A DNA stretch of 64,000 bases, taken from positions 20,275 through 84,274 of the forward strand of contig NZ_CAJYES010000153.1 in NCBI RefSeq assembly GCF_913773995.1, written 5' to 3'. The position numbers were made by a program, and so were the translations under genes. The stretch comes from an uncultured Pseudacidovorax sp. (GTDB lineage Bacteria > Pseudomonadota > Gammaproteobacteria > Burkholderiales > Burkholderiaceae_C). How positions within the stretch are numbered: the first letter of the stretch is position 1; the number at the start of each line of letters is the position of its first letter. Positions 1 to 9,088 of this stretch are shown in pieces. A model generated the notes under the pieces. The model was not told where the DNA came from. It did no database searches and was given only the letters and a program-made list of their open reading frames with translations.

Positions 1-634
1 GGCGGTCGAAGGGCTTGCCGGCGAAGCGGTAGCCGTCGACCGCGATCAGCACCTTGGGCGCGACCTGGCGGAAGCGGTCGCCGACGCTCACCGGGCCCAT
101 GTCGGGCGCGCACAGCGTCCAGATGGCGCCCAGGCTGGCGGCGGCCAGGAAGGCCACGACGGTCTGCGGGATGTTGGGCAGGTAGCCCGCCACGCGGTCG
201 CCGGGTTCCACGCCCAGGGCGCGCAGCGTGGCGGCCACGGCGCCGACCTGGCGCCGCAGCTCGGCCCAGTCCATCTCGCCGGTACCCCCGGCCTCGCTCT
301 CGTAGACGATGGCCGGTGTCGCCAGCCCCTCGTGGCGCAGCACCTGCTGCACGAAGTTCACCCGCGCGCCCGGAAACCAGCGCGCGCCGGGCATGGGCGC
401 GTCCTCCCGCATGCGCGCGGGCGGCGGGTCGAAGGGCAGCGCGAAGAAGTCGAGCACCGCACGCCAGAAGCCCTCGGTGTCCTGAACCGACCACTGCCAC
501 ATCGCCTCGTAGCCGTCGAAGTGAAGGCTGCGCTCGCGCTGTAGCCATTGCGCGAAGGCCGTGATCAGGGCACGGTCGCGGCGAGCGTCATCGGGCGTCC
601 AGAGGGGGGTGGGCGGATGTTCGGAGGGGGTCAT
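1..634 (-). CDS. acetoacetyl-CoA synthetase, N-terminal part (runs off left edge)
   Basis: This enzyme activates acetoacetate with ATP and CoA to acetoacetyl-CoA in the cytoplasm, a step in ketone-body and polyhydroxyalkanoate metabolism. Only the first 211 codons are in the window, so the AMP-binding signature and catalytic C-terminal domain are not seen. The visible part has the family's N-terminal block: a leading PLWTPDDARRDRALITAF segment, MWQWSVQDTEGFWRAVLDFF, then PGARWFPGARVNF, and LPNIPQTVVAFLAAASLGA of the ANL acyl-CoA synthetase fold. The ATG at 634 lies 45 bp downstream of the Bug-type binding protein gene on the same strand, so the two are probably co-transcribed. Another short-chain acyl-CoA synthetase remains possible until the rest of the gene is seen. 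Confidence 0.85.
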   Translation of the reverse strand, partial: MTPSEHPPTPLWTPDDARRDRALITAFAQWLQRERSLHFDGYEAMWQWSVQDTEGFWRAVLDFFALPFDPPPARMREDAPMPGARWFPGARVNFVQQVLRHEGLATPAIVYESEAGGTGEMDWAELRRQVGAVAATLRALGVEPGDRVAGYLPNIPQTVVAFLAAASLGAIWTLCAPDMGPVSVGDRFRQVAPKVLIAVDGYRFAGKPFDR

Positions 635-679
635 GGGCGGTCGGTTGAAGGGGGCGGCGTATCGCTCGCCGGCAGAGTT

Positions 680-1669
680 TCAGGAGTCGGCCGTGAAGCC
701 GATGCGCGGCACCTGCACGCGCCAGAAGTCGGTGTCGGCCTTGAGTTTCGCCGCCAGTTCCTTGGGACCGACGAACTGCGCGCTCATGCCGAATTCGGCC
801 AGGCCCTGCGCATAGTCCGGCTGCGCGACGGCGGCGCGGGCGGCCGTCGCCAGCCGGTCGATGACGGCCTGCGGCGTGCGGGCCGGCACGAAGAGCCCGA
901 ACCATTCGGTGTTGTCGAGCGCATAGCCCTGCTCCGCATAGGTGGGCAGCTCCGGCGCGAAGGGGCTGCGTGCGCTGCCGCTGACGGCCAGCAGGCGCAG
1001 CCGGCCCGAGCGCAGTTGGGGCAGGTAGCTGCCCAGCACGGTGGAATAGCCCGCCACCTGCCCGCCCATCAGGTCCTGCAGGCCGGGGCCGTCGCCGCGG
1101 TAGGGCACATGGGTCAGCTCCACCCCGGCAATCTTGCCCAGCAGGCTGCCCAGCAGGTGCGGCGTGGAGCCCGCGGCGGGCGAGCCGAAGGCCGCCTGTG
1201 CCGGATGCGCCTTGGCCCAGGCGATGAAGTCGGGCAGCGTCCGGACGCTGGCCGGCACCGCGGGCCCGACGGCGAAGGCGAAAGGGAAAGTGCACACCAT
1301 CGCCACCGGCACCACGTCCTGCGGTGCATAGGGCAGCTTGCGGTAGGTGAAGGGATAGATGCTGAAGGGCGCTGGCGGCGACAGCAGCACCGTGCCGCCG
1401 TCGGCCGCGGCCTCCTTGACGGCGCCGACCGCGATCTGCGTGCCGGCGCCCGGTCGGTTGTCCACCAGCATCGTCGGCGCGTAGGCGCCGCGCAGCTTCT
1501 CGGCCAGGCGGCGGGCCACGTTGTCGGTGCTGCCGCCGGGCGGAAAGCCGACGACGATGCGCACCACCTCGGGCGTCTGCGCCGAGGCCGGGCGCGGCCA
1601 CAGGGGCAGGGCGGCGGTGGCACCCAGGGTGCCCAGCAAGCGGGCGGTGAACTGGCGGCGGTCGGTCAT
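680..1669 (-). CDS. Bug-family tripartite tricarboxylate transporter substrate-binding protein
   Basis: A 329-residue periplasmic binding protein of the TctC/Bug family, which captures carboxylates for a TTT transporter or acts as an orphan receptor. The N-terminus is a twin-arginine-like signal peptide (DRRQFTARLL, hydrophobic stretch, ASAQ cleavage site near residue 31). The mature part opens with the family hallmark VRIVVGFPPGGSTDNVARRL and then VDNRPGAGTQIA. FGSPAAGSTPHL and THVPYRGDGPGLQDLMGGQV are the usual ligand-loop and domain-closing segments. The ATG at 1669 is preceded by AAGGAGA at good spacing, so the longer frame upstream is not used. No TctA/TctB membrane partners are present. 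The ligand is unknown; the adjacent acetoacetyl-CoA synthetase suggests a short keto or carboxylic acid, which is inference. Confidence 0.9.
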   Translation of the reverse strand: MTDRRQFTARLLGTLGATAALPLWPRPASAQTPEVVRIVVGFPPGGSTDNVARRLAEKLRGAYAPTMLVDNRPGAGTQIAVGAVKEAAADGGTVLLSPPAPFSIYPFTYRKLPYAPQDVVPVAMVCTFPFAFAVGPAVPASVRTLPDFIAWAKAHPAQAAFGSPAAGSTPHLLGSLLGKIAGVELTHVPYRGDGPGLQDLMGGQVAGYSTVLGSYLPQLRSGRLRLLAVSGSARSPFAPELPTYAEQGYALDNTEWFGLFVPARTPQAVIDRLATAARAAVAQPDYAQGLAEFGMSAQFVGPKELAAKLKADTDFWRVQVPRIGFTADS

Positions 1670-1817
1670 GGCAAGGTCTCCTTCAGGCCCGGTCTGGTCG
1701 CTGCCGGGCTCGGTGCGCACTGTGCCGCGGGCGGCGATGGAGGCCTGTCGGTTTGCTGCGCCGGCTGTCGGCGCCTTGCGCCACCGCGGGAAAGCCCTGA
1801 GAAAGACCGCGGGCCGT

Positions 1818-2744
1818 TCAGCCGCCGCGCCGCAGGGCCGTCGGCGATTGGCCCCAGTGGCGCCGGAAGGCCTGCGAGAAATGCGGCGCCGAGCGGTGGC
1901 CGGTGCGGGCCGCGATCTCGGCGATGTCGAGCGAGGTCTCGCGCACCAGCTCGCCGGCCCGCGACATGCGCTGCGCGTTGAGCCAGGCATGGGGCGTCAT
2001 GCCGTACGAGGCCTTGAAGGCGCGCGCGAAGTGGAAGCTGCTGAGGCCCACCAGGCGCGCCATGCGCTCGACCGTCCAGTGGGCATCGAGCGCTTCGCGC
2101 ACCGCCTCCTCCAGCTGCTGCATCTGCCGTCGCAGCAGCCAGGCGCCGCCGCGCAGCGCCCGGTGCGGGCCGGCATAGTGGCTGAGCAGGTGCAGCGCCA
2201 GGGCCTGCGCCACATGCTCGCCGAAGCCCCTGTGAAGCGCCGCCTGGCTGTCCAGCGCACCGAGCAGCATGCGGGCGAAGCCGTCGAGCACCGGGTCGTC
2301 GCGGCCGAAGCAGCTGTGCAGGCTGACCTCGGCCTGCGCGCTGCGGTGCAGCCAGCTCGGGGCGACGTCGATGTGCAGGTTGTCGCGCGGCCGGGCGCTG
2401 CGCCAGAAGCTGGGCAGGCCCGCGGGCACTACCACGGCCTGCCCCGGCTGCCAACGGGTGCGGCCCACGCTTGCGCCGTGGCGCTGCAGAAGGTCGGTGG
2501 GAATGGCGCAACGCACGAGGATGGTGTGCTCGGCCGTGGGCGGCACGTAGAGGTCGCCCTCGGGGCCGACCTGGTGCCACAGCATCAGACCCGGCCAGGG
2601 CAGGCCCTGGCTGGAGCGGCGCACGGAATGGCCAGGCAGGGCCTGCCAGGGCTCGCGGGCGGGCGAGGCGCCTTCCAGCGCGCGCCAGCGGCGCAGGTCG
2701 AAGCCGCCCGGGGTGTTCGCGGTCGGATCGGATTCGAGGTTCAT
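1818..2744 (-). CDS. AraC-family transcriptional regulator
   Basis: A 308-residue regulator with an N-terminal cupin-like sensing region (about residues 20-180, including [15 protein letters not shown] and [15 protein letters not shown]) and a C-terminal double helix-turn-helix of the AraC/XylS type. The DNA-binding part contains [20 protein letters not shown] for the first HTH, and [20 protein letters not shown] with [15 protein letters not shown] for the second HTH and family signature. It lies immediately upstream of the Bug-type binding protein and acetoacetyl-CoA synthetase genes on the same strand, with a 148 bp gap. It is the obvious candidate to control them. The effector is unknown. 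Confidence 0.92.
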   Translation of the reverse strand: MNLESDPTANTPGGFDLRRWRALEGASPAREPWQALPGHSVRRSSQGLPWPGLMLWHQVGPEGDLYVPPTAEHTILVRCAIPTDLLQRHGASVGRTRWQPGQAVVVPAGLPSFWRSARPRDNLHIDVAPSWLHRSAQAEVSLHSCFGRDDPVLDGFARMLLGALDSQAALHRGFGEHVAQALALHLLSHYAGPHRALRGGAWLLRRQMQQLEEAVREALDAHWTVERMARLVGLSSFHFARAFKASYGMTPHAWLNAQRMSRAGELVRETSLDIAEIAARTGHRSAPHFSQAFRRHWGQSPTALRRGG

Positions 2745-2811
2745 GGCGGCGGTCCGGGCATGGCGGTGCGCGCGATGCTACTGCCGCGGCCCGCCCCGTC
2801 CCGCGCCGTCG

Positions 2812-3210
2812 TCAGCCGCCCTTGCGGGCCGCCAGCATCTCGCCCATGCGCTGGTGGATCAGGTTCACCGCCTTGAGCGGCCGCAGCATGACCTTGAACT
2901 GTGTGATGCGGCCATCGGCGTTCCAGCTGATGATGTCCACGCCGTTGACCTCGATGCCATCGAGCGTGACGGCGAACTCGAGCACGGCATGGTCGGCCGC
3001 GATGGTTTCGCGCACGTAGCGGAAGCTGTCGTTGAAGAAGACCTGGAAGGCCGCCGTGAGGTAGGCGCTGACGATGGGCCGGCCCACCTGCGGCGTGTGC
3101 ACCACGGGCGAATGGAAGACGGCGTCCTCGGCCAGCAGCGCCCACAGGCCGGCGCTGTCGTGGGTCTGCACCAGGCGGTGCCATTGGGCCAGGGCGGCGG
3201 GGTGCGTCAT
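2812..3210 (-). CDS. SnoaL/NTF2-like protein
   Basis: A 132-residue single-domain protein with the cone-shaped NTF2/SnoaL fold: an N-terminal helix ([20 protein letters not shown]), then [20 protein letters not shown], and a sheet ending in [16 protein letters not shown]. Family members include small isomerases, hydrolases and steroid or polyketide cyclases, as well as non-enzymatic ligand binders. Nothing here identifies a substrate. It is transcribed in the same direction as the AraC regulator, 67 bp upstream of it, so the two may share a transcript. No signal peptide is seen, so it is expected in the cytoplasm. Confidence 0.8.
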   Translation of the reverse strand: MTHPAALAQWHRLVQTHDSAGLWALLAEDAVFHSPVVHTPQVGRPIVSAYLTAAFQVFFNDSFRYVRETIAADHAVLEFAVTLDGIEVNGVDIISWNADGRITQFKVMLRPLKAVNLIHQRMGEMLAARKGG

Positions 3211-3411
3211 GGGGTGTCTCCGGTGGGCGCGGGTGGCCTGTTTCTTGGGGAGACGGAAGGTAGCGCAGCCGGCCCCGCGAGGGCCGTCCGCTGGGTGACA
3301 GCGAGCCCATGGCCCGACGGGCCCGGGGGATCGCGCGGCCGTCGCGGGCCCTTCTCCCTACCCCTCGAGGGCAGAGGGACTCATCCGGACATGGCCGGAC
3401 GGCGCGGGATT

Positions 3412-4095
3412 TCAGGCGACGTCGATGCCAAGGTCTGCGCAGACCTTGGCCAGCGTGGCCTTGAGGGTGGCGACTTCGGCCTCCAGCCGGTCCACCCGCA
3501 GGCGCAGGGCGGCCGTCTCACCGGCGTCGGCCCCGGTCGCCGTCGCAGCGGCACCCGCCACCGGCACCGCCATCAGCTCCGCCGCCACCGGCCCGGACAG
3601 CAGGTGCGCCCAGCGGCTCTCGCGCGCGCCGGGCAGGCGCGGCAGCTTGACCACCAGCGCGCCGGCCGGCCGCTCGGCCATCTCGTCCAGGAAGCCTTCG
3701 ACCGAGGAGATGTCGGCGAAGTTGTGCATGCGGTCGCTGGCGATGCGCAGCTCGCCCGCCGTCTGCGGGCCGCGCAGCATCAGCACGGCCAGCAGGATCA
3801 CCGACTGCGAGGGCAACCGCAGCACGCGGTCGGTGTTGTGGCCGTAGCGCATGGCACGGCCGCCGCTGCTCTCGTCCACCAGACTGCGGCGGCGCAGGCT
3901 TTCCAGCGCGTCCTGCACCTCGGCCTCGGCCAGTTCCATCACCGGATGACGGCTGGTCTTCTGGTTGCAGCCGGCCAGCAGGCTGTTGACGGTGAGCGGG
4001 TAGCTGTCGGGCACGGTGCGCTGCTTCTCGATCAGCACGCCGAGCACCCGGGCCTCGGAAGGCGAGAGGATGGGCAGGTTCTGCTCGGTCGTCAT
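3412..4095 (-). CDS. YceH-type DUF480 protein
   Basis: A 227-residue protein of the YceH (DUF480) family, which folds as tandem winged-helix domains but has no firmly established function. The characteristic opening is [20 protein letters not shown] followed by [21 protein letters not shown] second winged helix begins near [20 protein letters not shown]. The C-terminus ([20 protein letters not shown]) looks like a short coiled coil. Its ATG overlaps the stop codon of the upstream dehydrogenase gene in an ATGA junction (4092-4095), so translation is probably coupled. The reason for pairing with a TCA-type dehydrogenase is unknown. Confidence 0.88.
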   Translation of the reverse strand: MTTEQNLPILSPSEARVLGVLIEKQRTVPDSYPLTVNSLLAGCNQKTSRHPVMELAEAEVQDALESLRRRSLVDESSGGRAMRYGHNTDRVLRLPSQSVILLAVLMLRGPQTAGELRIASDRMHNFADISSVEGFLDEMAERPAGALVVKLPRLPGARESRWAHLLSGPVAAELMAVPVAGAAATATGADAGETAALRLRVDRLEAEVATLKATLAKVCADLGIDVA

Positions 4096-5129
4096 GCACC
4101 CCCCTTGATCCGCGCGACCAGCGCCTTGGTGAAGGCGATGGTGTTGGCGCCGCCGCCCAGGTCGCCGGTGCGCACGTTGTCGACATTGAGCGTCTGGTCG
4201 ATGGCGGTGCGCAGACGGTCGGCCAGGTCGACGCGCTTGACGTGGTCCAGCATCTGGGCCGCGGCCAGCATCAGCGCGATGGGGTTGGCGATGCCCTTGC
4301 CCGCGATGTCGGGCGCCGAGCCGTGCACCGCCTCGAAGATGGCCGCATCGGCGCCGATGTTGGCGCCGGGCGCCATGCCCAGGCCGCCCACCAGCCCGGC
4401 CACCAGGTCGGACAGGATGTCGCCGAACAGGTTGGTGGTGACGATCATGTCGAACTGCCAGGGGTTGAGCACCAGCTTCATGGCGCAGGCGTCCACGATC
4501 ATGGTCTCGAACTGGAATTGGCCCTGGTATTCGGCGGCGTAAAGCTGTTCGGCCGTCTCCAGGAAGATGCCCGTCAGCGCCTTCATGATGTTGGCCTTGT
4601 GCACCACCGTCACCTTCTTGCGGCCCTGGGCCACCGCAGCCTCGAAGGCATAGCGAAGGATGTGCTTGCAACCCTGGCGGGTGTTGATGCCGGTGGCCAT
4701 GGCCACGGCGTGCGGGTCGTCCTCGATGCGGATGTAGTGCTCGTGGCCGATGTACAGGCCTTCGAGGTTCTCGCGCACCACCAGCAGGTCGATGTTGTCG
4801 AAGCGCCCGCCCGGAATGATGGTGCGCGCCGGCCGCACGTTGGCGAAGAGCTGGAAGGCCTCGCGCAGCCGCACGTTGGAACTGCGGTAGCCACCGCCCG
4901 ACGGTGTCTCCAGCGGGCCCTTGAGTGCCAGGCGCGTGCGGCGGATGCTCTCGAGCGTCGCCTCGGGCAGCGGGTCGCCCGAGGTCTTGACGCCGCCCAG
5001 GCCGGCGATCTGCGGGTCCCACTCGAAGGGCGAGCCCAGGGCGTCGAGCGCGGCCAGGGTGGCTTCCATGATCTCGGGGCCGATGCCGTCGCCGGAGATC
5101 AGGGTGGCGGGGATGCGGGGGGTGGTCAC
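4092..5129 (-). CDS. NAD-type isocitrate/isopropylmalate dehydrogenase family protein
   Basis: A 345-residue beta-decarboxylating dehydrogenase; in related Burkholderiales this type is annotated as isocitrate dehydrogenase. Such enzymes oxidise isocitrate (or a homologue) to the 2-oxo acid with NAD and a divalent metal. Visible motifs are the N-terminal [13 protein letters not shown], the substrate-binding [36 protein letters not shown], the metal-site segment [20 protein letters not shown], and the NAD-binding [20 protein letters not shown]. The GTG start at 5129 is chosen because AAGGAGG sits just upstream. It is divergent from metG and overlaps yceH by 4 bp. Homoisocitrate or tartrate/isopropylmalate activity cannot be excluded from sequence alone. 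Confidence 0.87.
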   Translation of the reverse strand: MTTPRIPATLISGDGIGPEIMEATLAALDALGSPFEWDPQIAGLGGVKTSGDPLPEATLESIRRTRLALKGPLETPSGGGYRSSNVRLREAFQLFANVRPARTIIPGGRFDNIDLLVVRENLEGLYIGHEHYIRIEDDPHAVAMATGINTRQGCKHILRYAFEAAVAQGRKKVTVVHKANIMKALTGIFLETAEQLYAAEYQGQFQFETMIVDACAMKLVLNPWQFDMIVTTNLFGDILSDLVAGLVGGLGMAPGANIGADAAIFEAVHGSAPDIAGKGIANPIALMLAAAQMLDHVKRVDLADRLRTAIDQTLNVDNVRTGDLGGGANTIAFTKALVARIKGGA

Positions 5130-5195
5130 GGGGCTTCCTCCTTCGGGGTCTGCGGGCAAAGCCGCAAGCATACGGCTGCGACGCGGGCCCAAACC

Positions 5196-5201
5196 TAAAA
5201 T
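5196..5201 (+). promoter_or_regulatory. -10 box candidate for metG
   Basis: TAAAAT followed directly by GC-rich GCCCGACC, 66 bp before the metG ATG. No good -35 hexamer is visible at 16-18 bp. The same -10 plus GC discriminator arrangement recurs at other housekeeping genes in this window. Confidence 0.45.
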
Positions 5202-5267
5202 GCCCGACCCTGCCAGAGCGCGGCGCCCTGCCGCGACACGACCGGCCCATCCGCGAGACCGACATCC

Positions 5268-7340
5268 ATGCCCGCAGCGCGCAAGCTCTTCGTCACCACC
5301 GCCCTTCCCTACGCCAACGGCAAGTTCCACATCGGCCACATCATGGAATACATCCAGGCCGACATCTGGGTGCGCTTCCAGCGGATGAACGGTGCCGAGG
5401 TCAACTTCGTCTGCGCGGACGACGCCCACGGCGCCGCCATCACCATCGCGGCCGACAAGGCGGGCATCACGCCCCAGGCCTTCGTGGCCGAGATCGCGGC
5501 CGGCCGCAAGCCCTACCTCGACGGCTTCCACATCGCCTTCGACAACTGGCATTCCACCGACGCGCCCGAGAACCACGAACTCGCGCAGCAGATCTACCGC
5601 GACCTGAAGGCCGCCGGCCTGATCGAGACGCGCCCGGTCGAGCAGTTCTACGACCCCGAGAAGGGCATGTTCCTGGCCGACCGCTTCATCAAGGGCGAGT
5701 GCCCGAACTGCCACGCCAAGGACCAGTACGGCGACAACTGCGAGGTGTGCGGCGCCGTCTATGCGCCCACCGAGCTGATCAATCCCTACTCGGCGCTGTC
5801 GGGCGCCAAGCCGGAGCTGCGCAGCTCCGACCATTTCTTCTTCAAGCTGTCCGACCCGCGCTGCGAGGCCTTCCTGAAGGAATGGACCACAGCCCCCGGC
5901 CACGTGCAGCCCGAGGTGCAGAACAAGATCCGCGAATGGCTGGTCAAGAAGGAAGACGGCACCGGCGGCCTGGGCGACTGGGACATCAGCCGCGACGCGC
6001 CCTACTTCGGCATCGAGATCCCCGACGCGCCGGGCAAGTACTTCTACGTCTGGCTGGACGCACCGGTGGGCTATCTGGCCTCGCTCAAGAACTGGCTGGG
6101 CAAGAAGGGCGAGGACTACGCCGCCTACATGGCCCAGCCCGATCTGGAGCAGGTGCACTTCATCGGCAAGGACATCATCACCTTCCACACCCTGTTCTGG
6201 CCGGCCATGCTGCATTTCAGCGGCCGCAAGGCGCCGGACGGCATCTTCGTGCACGGCCACCTGACGGTGAACAACGAGAAGATGAGCAAGAGCCGCGGCA
6301 CCGGCATCGATCCGCTCAAGTACCTCAGCCTGGGCCTGAACCCCGAATGGCTGCGCTACTACATTGCCGCCAAGCTCAACGGCCGCAACGAGGACATCGA
6401 CTTCAACCCCGAGGACTTCGTCGCCCGCGTCAACAGCGACCTGGTGGGCAAGTTCATCAACATCGCCAGCCGCTCGGCCGGCTTCATCGCCAAGCGCTTC
6501 GGCGGCCAGCTGGGCACGGTTTCCGTTGATGGCGAAGAGCTGCTGGTGATGCTGCGCGCCGGCGCAGAGGACCTGCGCCAGCTCTACGACAGCCGCGACT
6601 ACGCCCGCGCCCTGCGCGAGGTGATGGCCCTGGCCGACCAGGTGAATGCCTATGTCGACGCCAACAAGCCCTGGGAGCTGGCCAAGCAGGCGGGCCAGGA
6701 AGAGCGGCTGCACGACGTCTGCACCACCTGCATCGAGGCCTTCCGCCTGCTCACGCTCTACCTCAAGCCGGTGCTGCCGGCGCTGGCGGCGCAGGTCGAG
6801 GCCTTCCTGAAGATCACCCCGCTGCAGTGGGCCGACGCGGCCCGCTCGCTGAGCGCCGGCCATGCCATCGGCGATTACAAGCACCTGATGACGCGCGCGG
6901 ACCCGAAAGTGCTGGAACAGCTGTTCACGCCGCCCGCCACTGCCGCCGCGCCAGCGGCCGAAGCGGCGCCGGCACTGCCCGGCGGCGAGGCCCTGGCCCC
7001 CACCATCACCATCGACGACTTCGTCAAGATCGACCTGCGCATCGCCAAGATCGTGGCCTGCGAGAAGGTCGAAGGCTCCACCAAGCTGCTGCGCCTGACG
7101 CTGGACGTGGGCGAAGGCAAGACCCGCAACGTGTTCAGCGGCATCGCCTCGGCCTACCAGCCGGAGCAGTTGGTGGGCAAGCTCACCGTGATGGTCGCCA
7201 ACCTGGCGCCGCGCAAGATGAAGTTCGGCGTCAGCGAGGGCATGGTGCTGGCCGCCAGCCATGCCGACGAGAAGGCCCAGCCGGGCATCCACGTGCTTGA
7301 GCCCTGGCCGGGTGCCCAGCCGGGCATGCGGGTGCGCTGA
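5268..7340 (+). CDS. metG: methionyl-tRNA synthetase
   Basis: Charges tRNA-Met and initiator tRNA with methionine in the cytoplasm. The 690-residue protein has the class I HIGH motif at residues 21-24 (FHIGH) and KMSKS at 338-342. A zinc-knuckle insert holds four cysteines ([18 protein letters not shown]). The anticodon-binding helical domain includes NKPWELAKQ. After an alanine/proline-rich linker, the C-terminus carries an EMAP/Trbp111-like tRNA-binding domain (about residues 580-690: [15 protein letters not shown], then [11 protein letters not shown]). Length matches the long, dimerising bacterial form. It is divergent from the dehydrogenase gene across a 138 bp promoter region. Confidence 0.98.
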   Translation: MPAARKLFVTTALPYANGKFHIGHIMEYIQADIWVRFQRMNGAEVNFVCADDAHGAAITIAADKAGITPQAFVAEIAAGRKPYLDGFHIAFDNWHSTDAPENHELAQQIYRDLKAAGLIETRPVEQFYDPEKGMFLADRFIKGECPNCHAKDQYGDNCEVCGAVYAPTELINPYSALSGAKPELRSSDHFFFKLSDPRCEAFLKEWTTAPGHVQPEVQNKIREWLVKKEDGTGGLGDWDISRDAPYFGIEIPDAPGKYFYVWLDAPVGYLASLKNWLGKKGEDYAAYMAQPDLEQVHFIGKDIITFHTLFWPAMLHFSGRKAPDGIFVHGHLTVNNEKMSKSRGTGIDPLKYLSLGLNPEWLRYYIAAKLNGRNEDIDFNPEDFVARVNSDLVGKFINIASRSAGFIAKRFGGQLGTVSVDGEELLVMLRAGAEDLRQLYDSRDYARALREVMALADQVNAYVDANKPWELAKQAGQEERLHDVCTTCIEAFRLLTLYLKPVLPALAAQVEAFLKITPLQWADAARSLSAGHAIGDYKHLMTRADPKVLEQLFTPPATAAAPAAEAAPALPGGEALAPTITIDDFVKIDLRIAKIVACEKVEGSTKLLRLTLDVGEGKTRNVFSGIASAYQPEQLVGKLTVMVANLAPRKMKFGVSEGMVLAASHADEKAQPGIHVLEPWPGAQPGMRVR

Positions 7341-7386
7341 GGGCGCACAACGCCCGCTTGACACCAGCACCGCACACAGGCCCTCC

Positions 7387-8562
7387 ATGCCCACCCCGGT
7401 CCTGCCTCAACGGATGCGTTGGCTGCTGGGTCGGGCCGCTGCGGCCGGCCTGATGCTCATCGCCGCCTTGGGTGCAACCGCACCTGCCCTTGCGGCCGGC
7501 CAGTCATCGGACTTACAGGCCTGCAGTCAGGCGGCTTCCGACGCGTGCCTTCAGGCCATCGACCTGCCCGACGGGGCGGGCCGGCTGTCCTATTACGCCT
7601 CCCGCGGCGTGAGTGACGGCGGGCCGCCGCCCACGCGGCTGCTGCTGGTCATGCACGGCCATCCGCGCGATGCGAACCGCAGCTTCGACGCGGCGCTGCA
7701 AGCCCTGCAGGGAAGCGGCCACGAGATGGACACGCTGGTGGTGGCGCCCCTCTTCCAGGTGCCGGCCGACAAGGCCGGCCGCTGCAGGGCGCCGGGCGCC
7801 CCCGCCGCCCGGCCCGGCGACGCGCTGTGGACCTGCAGCAGCTGGCTGGCCGGCGGCGATTCGGCCGGCACCCGGCCGATCTCTTCCTTCGCGGCGCTCG
7901 ACGCCCTGCTCGACGCCCTGGCCCAGCGCTGGCCCAGCCTGCGCGAGGCCACACTGGCCGGCTTTTCCGCGGGCGCCCAGATGCTGCAGCACCGCATCGG
8001 CTTCGCGGCCGACGCGCCGGCCGGCTGGCGCGTGCGCTACGTGATCGCCGACCCGGGCACCTGGCTGTATTTCGACCCGGCGCGACTGGCGCCCGTTGCC
8101 AGCGGCGGGGCCACGTCCGACTGGGACGGCTGCCTGGCACCAGACGGCACCGGCTTGAACGCCGACTGCCGCTGGCAAGCCCTCCCCGATGCCGAGCTGG
8201 CCGCCTGCCCCGGCTACGACGACTGGAAGTACGGCACCCGGAAGCTGCCCGCCGCACTCGGCCGCAGCGCCGCCGACGCGCGGGCGCGCTATGCCGCGGC
8301 CGACATCCATCGCCTCGAAGGCGCCCTCGACAGCGGCACCGGCCGCGGCACGGCCGCGCGGGTGCTCGACCAGTCCTGCGCCGCCCGGCTGCAGGGCCCC
8401 TACCGCCTGCAGCGCGGGCTGGCCTACGCGGCCTACGAACAGCAGGTGCTGCGGCCGACCGGCGCGCGCAGCTTCGCCGTCGTACCCGGCTGCGCCCACG
8501 ACGTGGCCTGCGTGCTGCCCTCGGCCGCCGGCCGTGCGGCGCTGTTCGGCAGCGCTCGCTGA
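7387..8562 (+). CDS. secreted alpha/beta-hydrolase-like protein
   Basis: A 391-residue exported protein I cannot assign to a named family. The N-terminus is a clear Sec signal peptide (MRWLLGRAAAAGLMLIAALG, cleavage near ALAA). The mature part looks like an alpha/beta hydrolase: RLLLVMHGHPRDANRSF as the first core strand and oxyanion region, VVAPLF, then a nucleophile elbow GFSAGAQ with Ser at about residue 194. A His occurs late in GCAHDVACVLP. Several cysteines suggest disulfides. The start could also be the internal ATG ten codons later (MRWLLG), which would give a tidier signal peptide. It follows metG by 46 bp but is probably functionally separate. Substrate unknown. Confidence 0.7.
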   Translation: MPTPVLPQRMRWLLGRAAAAGLMLIAALGATAPALAAGQSSDLQACSQAASDACLQAIDLPDGAGRLSYYASRGVSDGGPPPTRLLLVMHGHPRDANRSFDAALQALQGSGHEMDTLVVAPLFQVPADKAGRCRAPGAPAARPGDALWTCSSWLAGGDSAGTRPISSFAALDALLDALAQRWPSLREATLAGFSAGAQMLQHRIGFAADAPAGWRVRYVIADPGTWLYFDPARLAPVASGGATSDWDGCLAPDGTGLNADCRWQALPDAELAACPGYDDWKYGTRKLPAALGRSAADARARYAAADIHRLEGALDSGTGRGTAARVLDQSCAARLQGPYRLQRGLAYAAYEQQVLRPTGARSFAVVPGCAHDVACVLPSAAGRAALFGSAR

Positions 8563-8592
8563 TCCATCCTTCATCCCCTACCGGAGCCGCCC

Positions 8593-8826
8593 ATGGACCG
8601 CGTCCTCTTTTCCCGCCTGCTGCTGGCCGCCGTCACCCTCGGCGGCCTCGGCGGCTGCGCCGTCGTCAGCGTGGCCGGCGCTGCCGTGTCGGTGGGCGCC
8701 ACGGCCGTGAGCGTCGGGGCTGGCGCCGTCGGCCTGGCCGCCGATGCGGCCATCGGCACCGCGCGGCTGGGCGGCAGGGCCGTGGGCGCGGCCGCGGGCG
8801 CGGTTCTGCCGGGCGGCAACGACTGA
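8593..8826 (+). CDS. small Gly/Ala-rich lipoprotein
   Basis: A 77-residue protein with a signal peptide ending in a lipobox-like GGLGGC (Cys at about residue 22), so probably lipid-anchored. The mature part is a low-complexity repeat of Ala, Gly and Val (AVVSVAGAAVSVGATAVSVG) with no enzyme motif. It resembles the many tiny repetitive lipoproteins of betaproteobacteria whose function is unknown. It lies 30 bp after the hydrolase-like gene. Confidence 0.7.
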   Translation: MDRVLFSRLLLAAVTLGGLGGCAVVSVAGAAVSVGATAVSVGAGAVGLAADAAIGTARLGGRAVGAAAGAVLPGGND

Positions 8827-8990
8827 CAGCGTCCGCGACGGCGGTTTTGGGGTGCGGCGTGGCGCCTCACAGGGCGCCGCCGATCCATCAGCGGGAACTC
8901 AGTTGTCCACGGCGCCGAAGCGCCAGCCGCACGGCATGAAGCCGGCGCCCCGACCCTGATCGAAAGGCCGCGGAGCAGGCCACGCCAGTG

Positions 8991-9063
8991 CACCAGCGGA
9001 ACGGGCTCGGCCCGGCCGCCGGGTGCGCCCCTTGAGGGGGATTGGACTTCCACACGCAGTGAG
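8991..9063 (-). repeat. intergenic repeat, copy A
   Basis: Read on the minus strand, this 73 bp block runs CTCACTGCGTGT, AATCCCCCTCAAGGGG, GGCGGCCGGGCCGAGCC, GTTCCG, TGG. It matches the 46334-46406 copy in order and mostly in sequence. It lies in the 262 bp gap (8827-9088) where no gene is seen. The nested CCCCTTGAGGGG is itself a near-palindrome. Confidence 0.6.
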
Positions 9064-9072
9064 GAAGTCCAA
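9042..9072. repeat. perfect 10-bp inverted repeat
   Basis: TTGGACTTCC, an 11 bp loop, and GGAAGTCCAA. It starts 17 bp past the stop of the BamE-like gene and overlaps the edge of repeat copy A. It would form a stable hairpin in that transcript but has no U-tract, so it is more likely a 3' stabilising or processing structure than a classical terminator. Confidence 0.6.
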
Positions 9073-9088
9073 ACGGGGTGGTCTCATG

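Noticed and set aside
5130..7394. A long minus-strand frame over metG continuous with the dehydrogenase frame
   Set aside because: The part upstream of 5129 is antisense to metG and lacks motifs. The dehydrogenase has a good ribosome site at its GTG.
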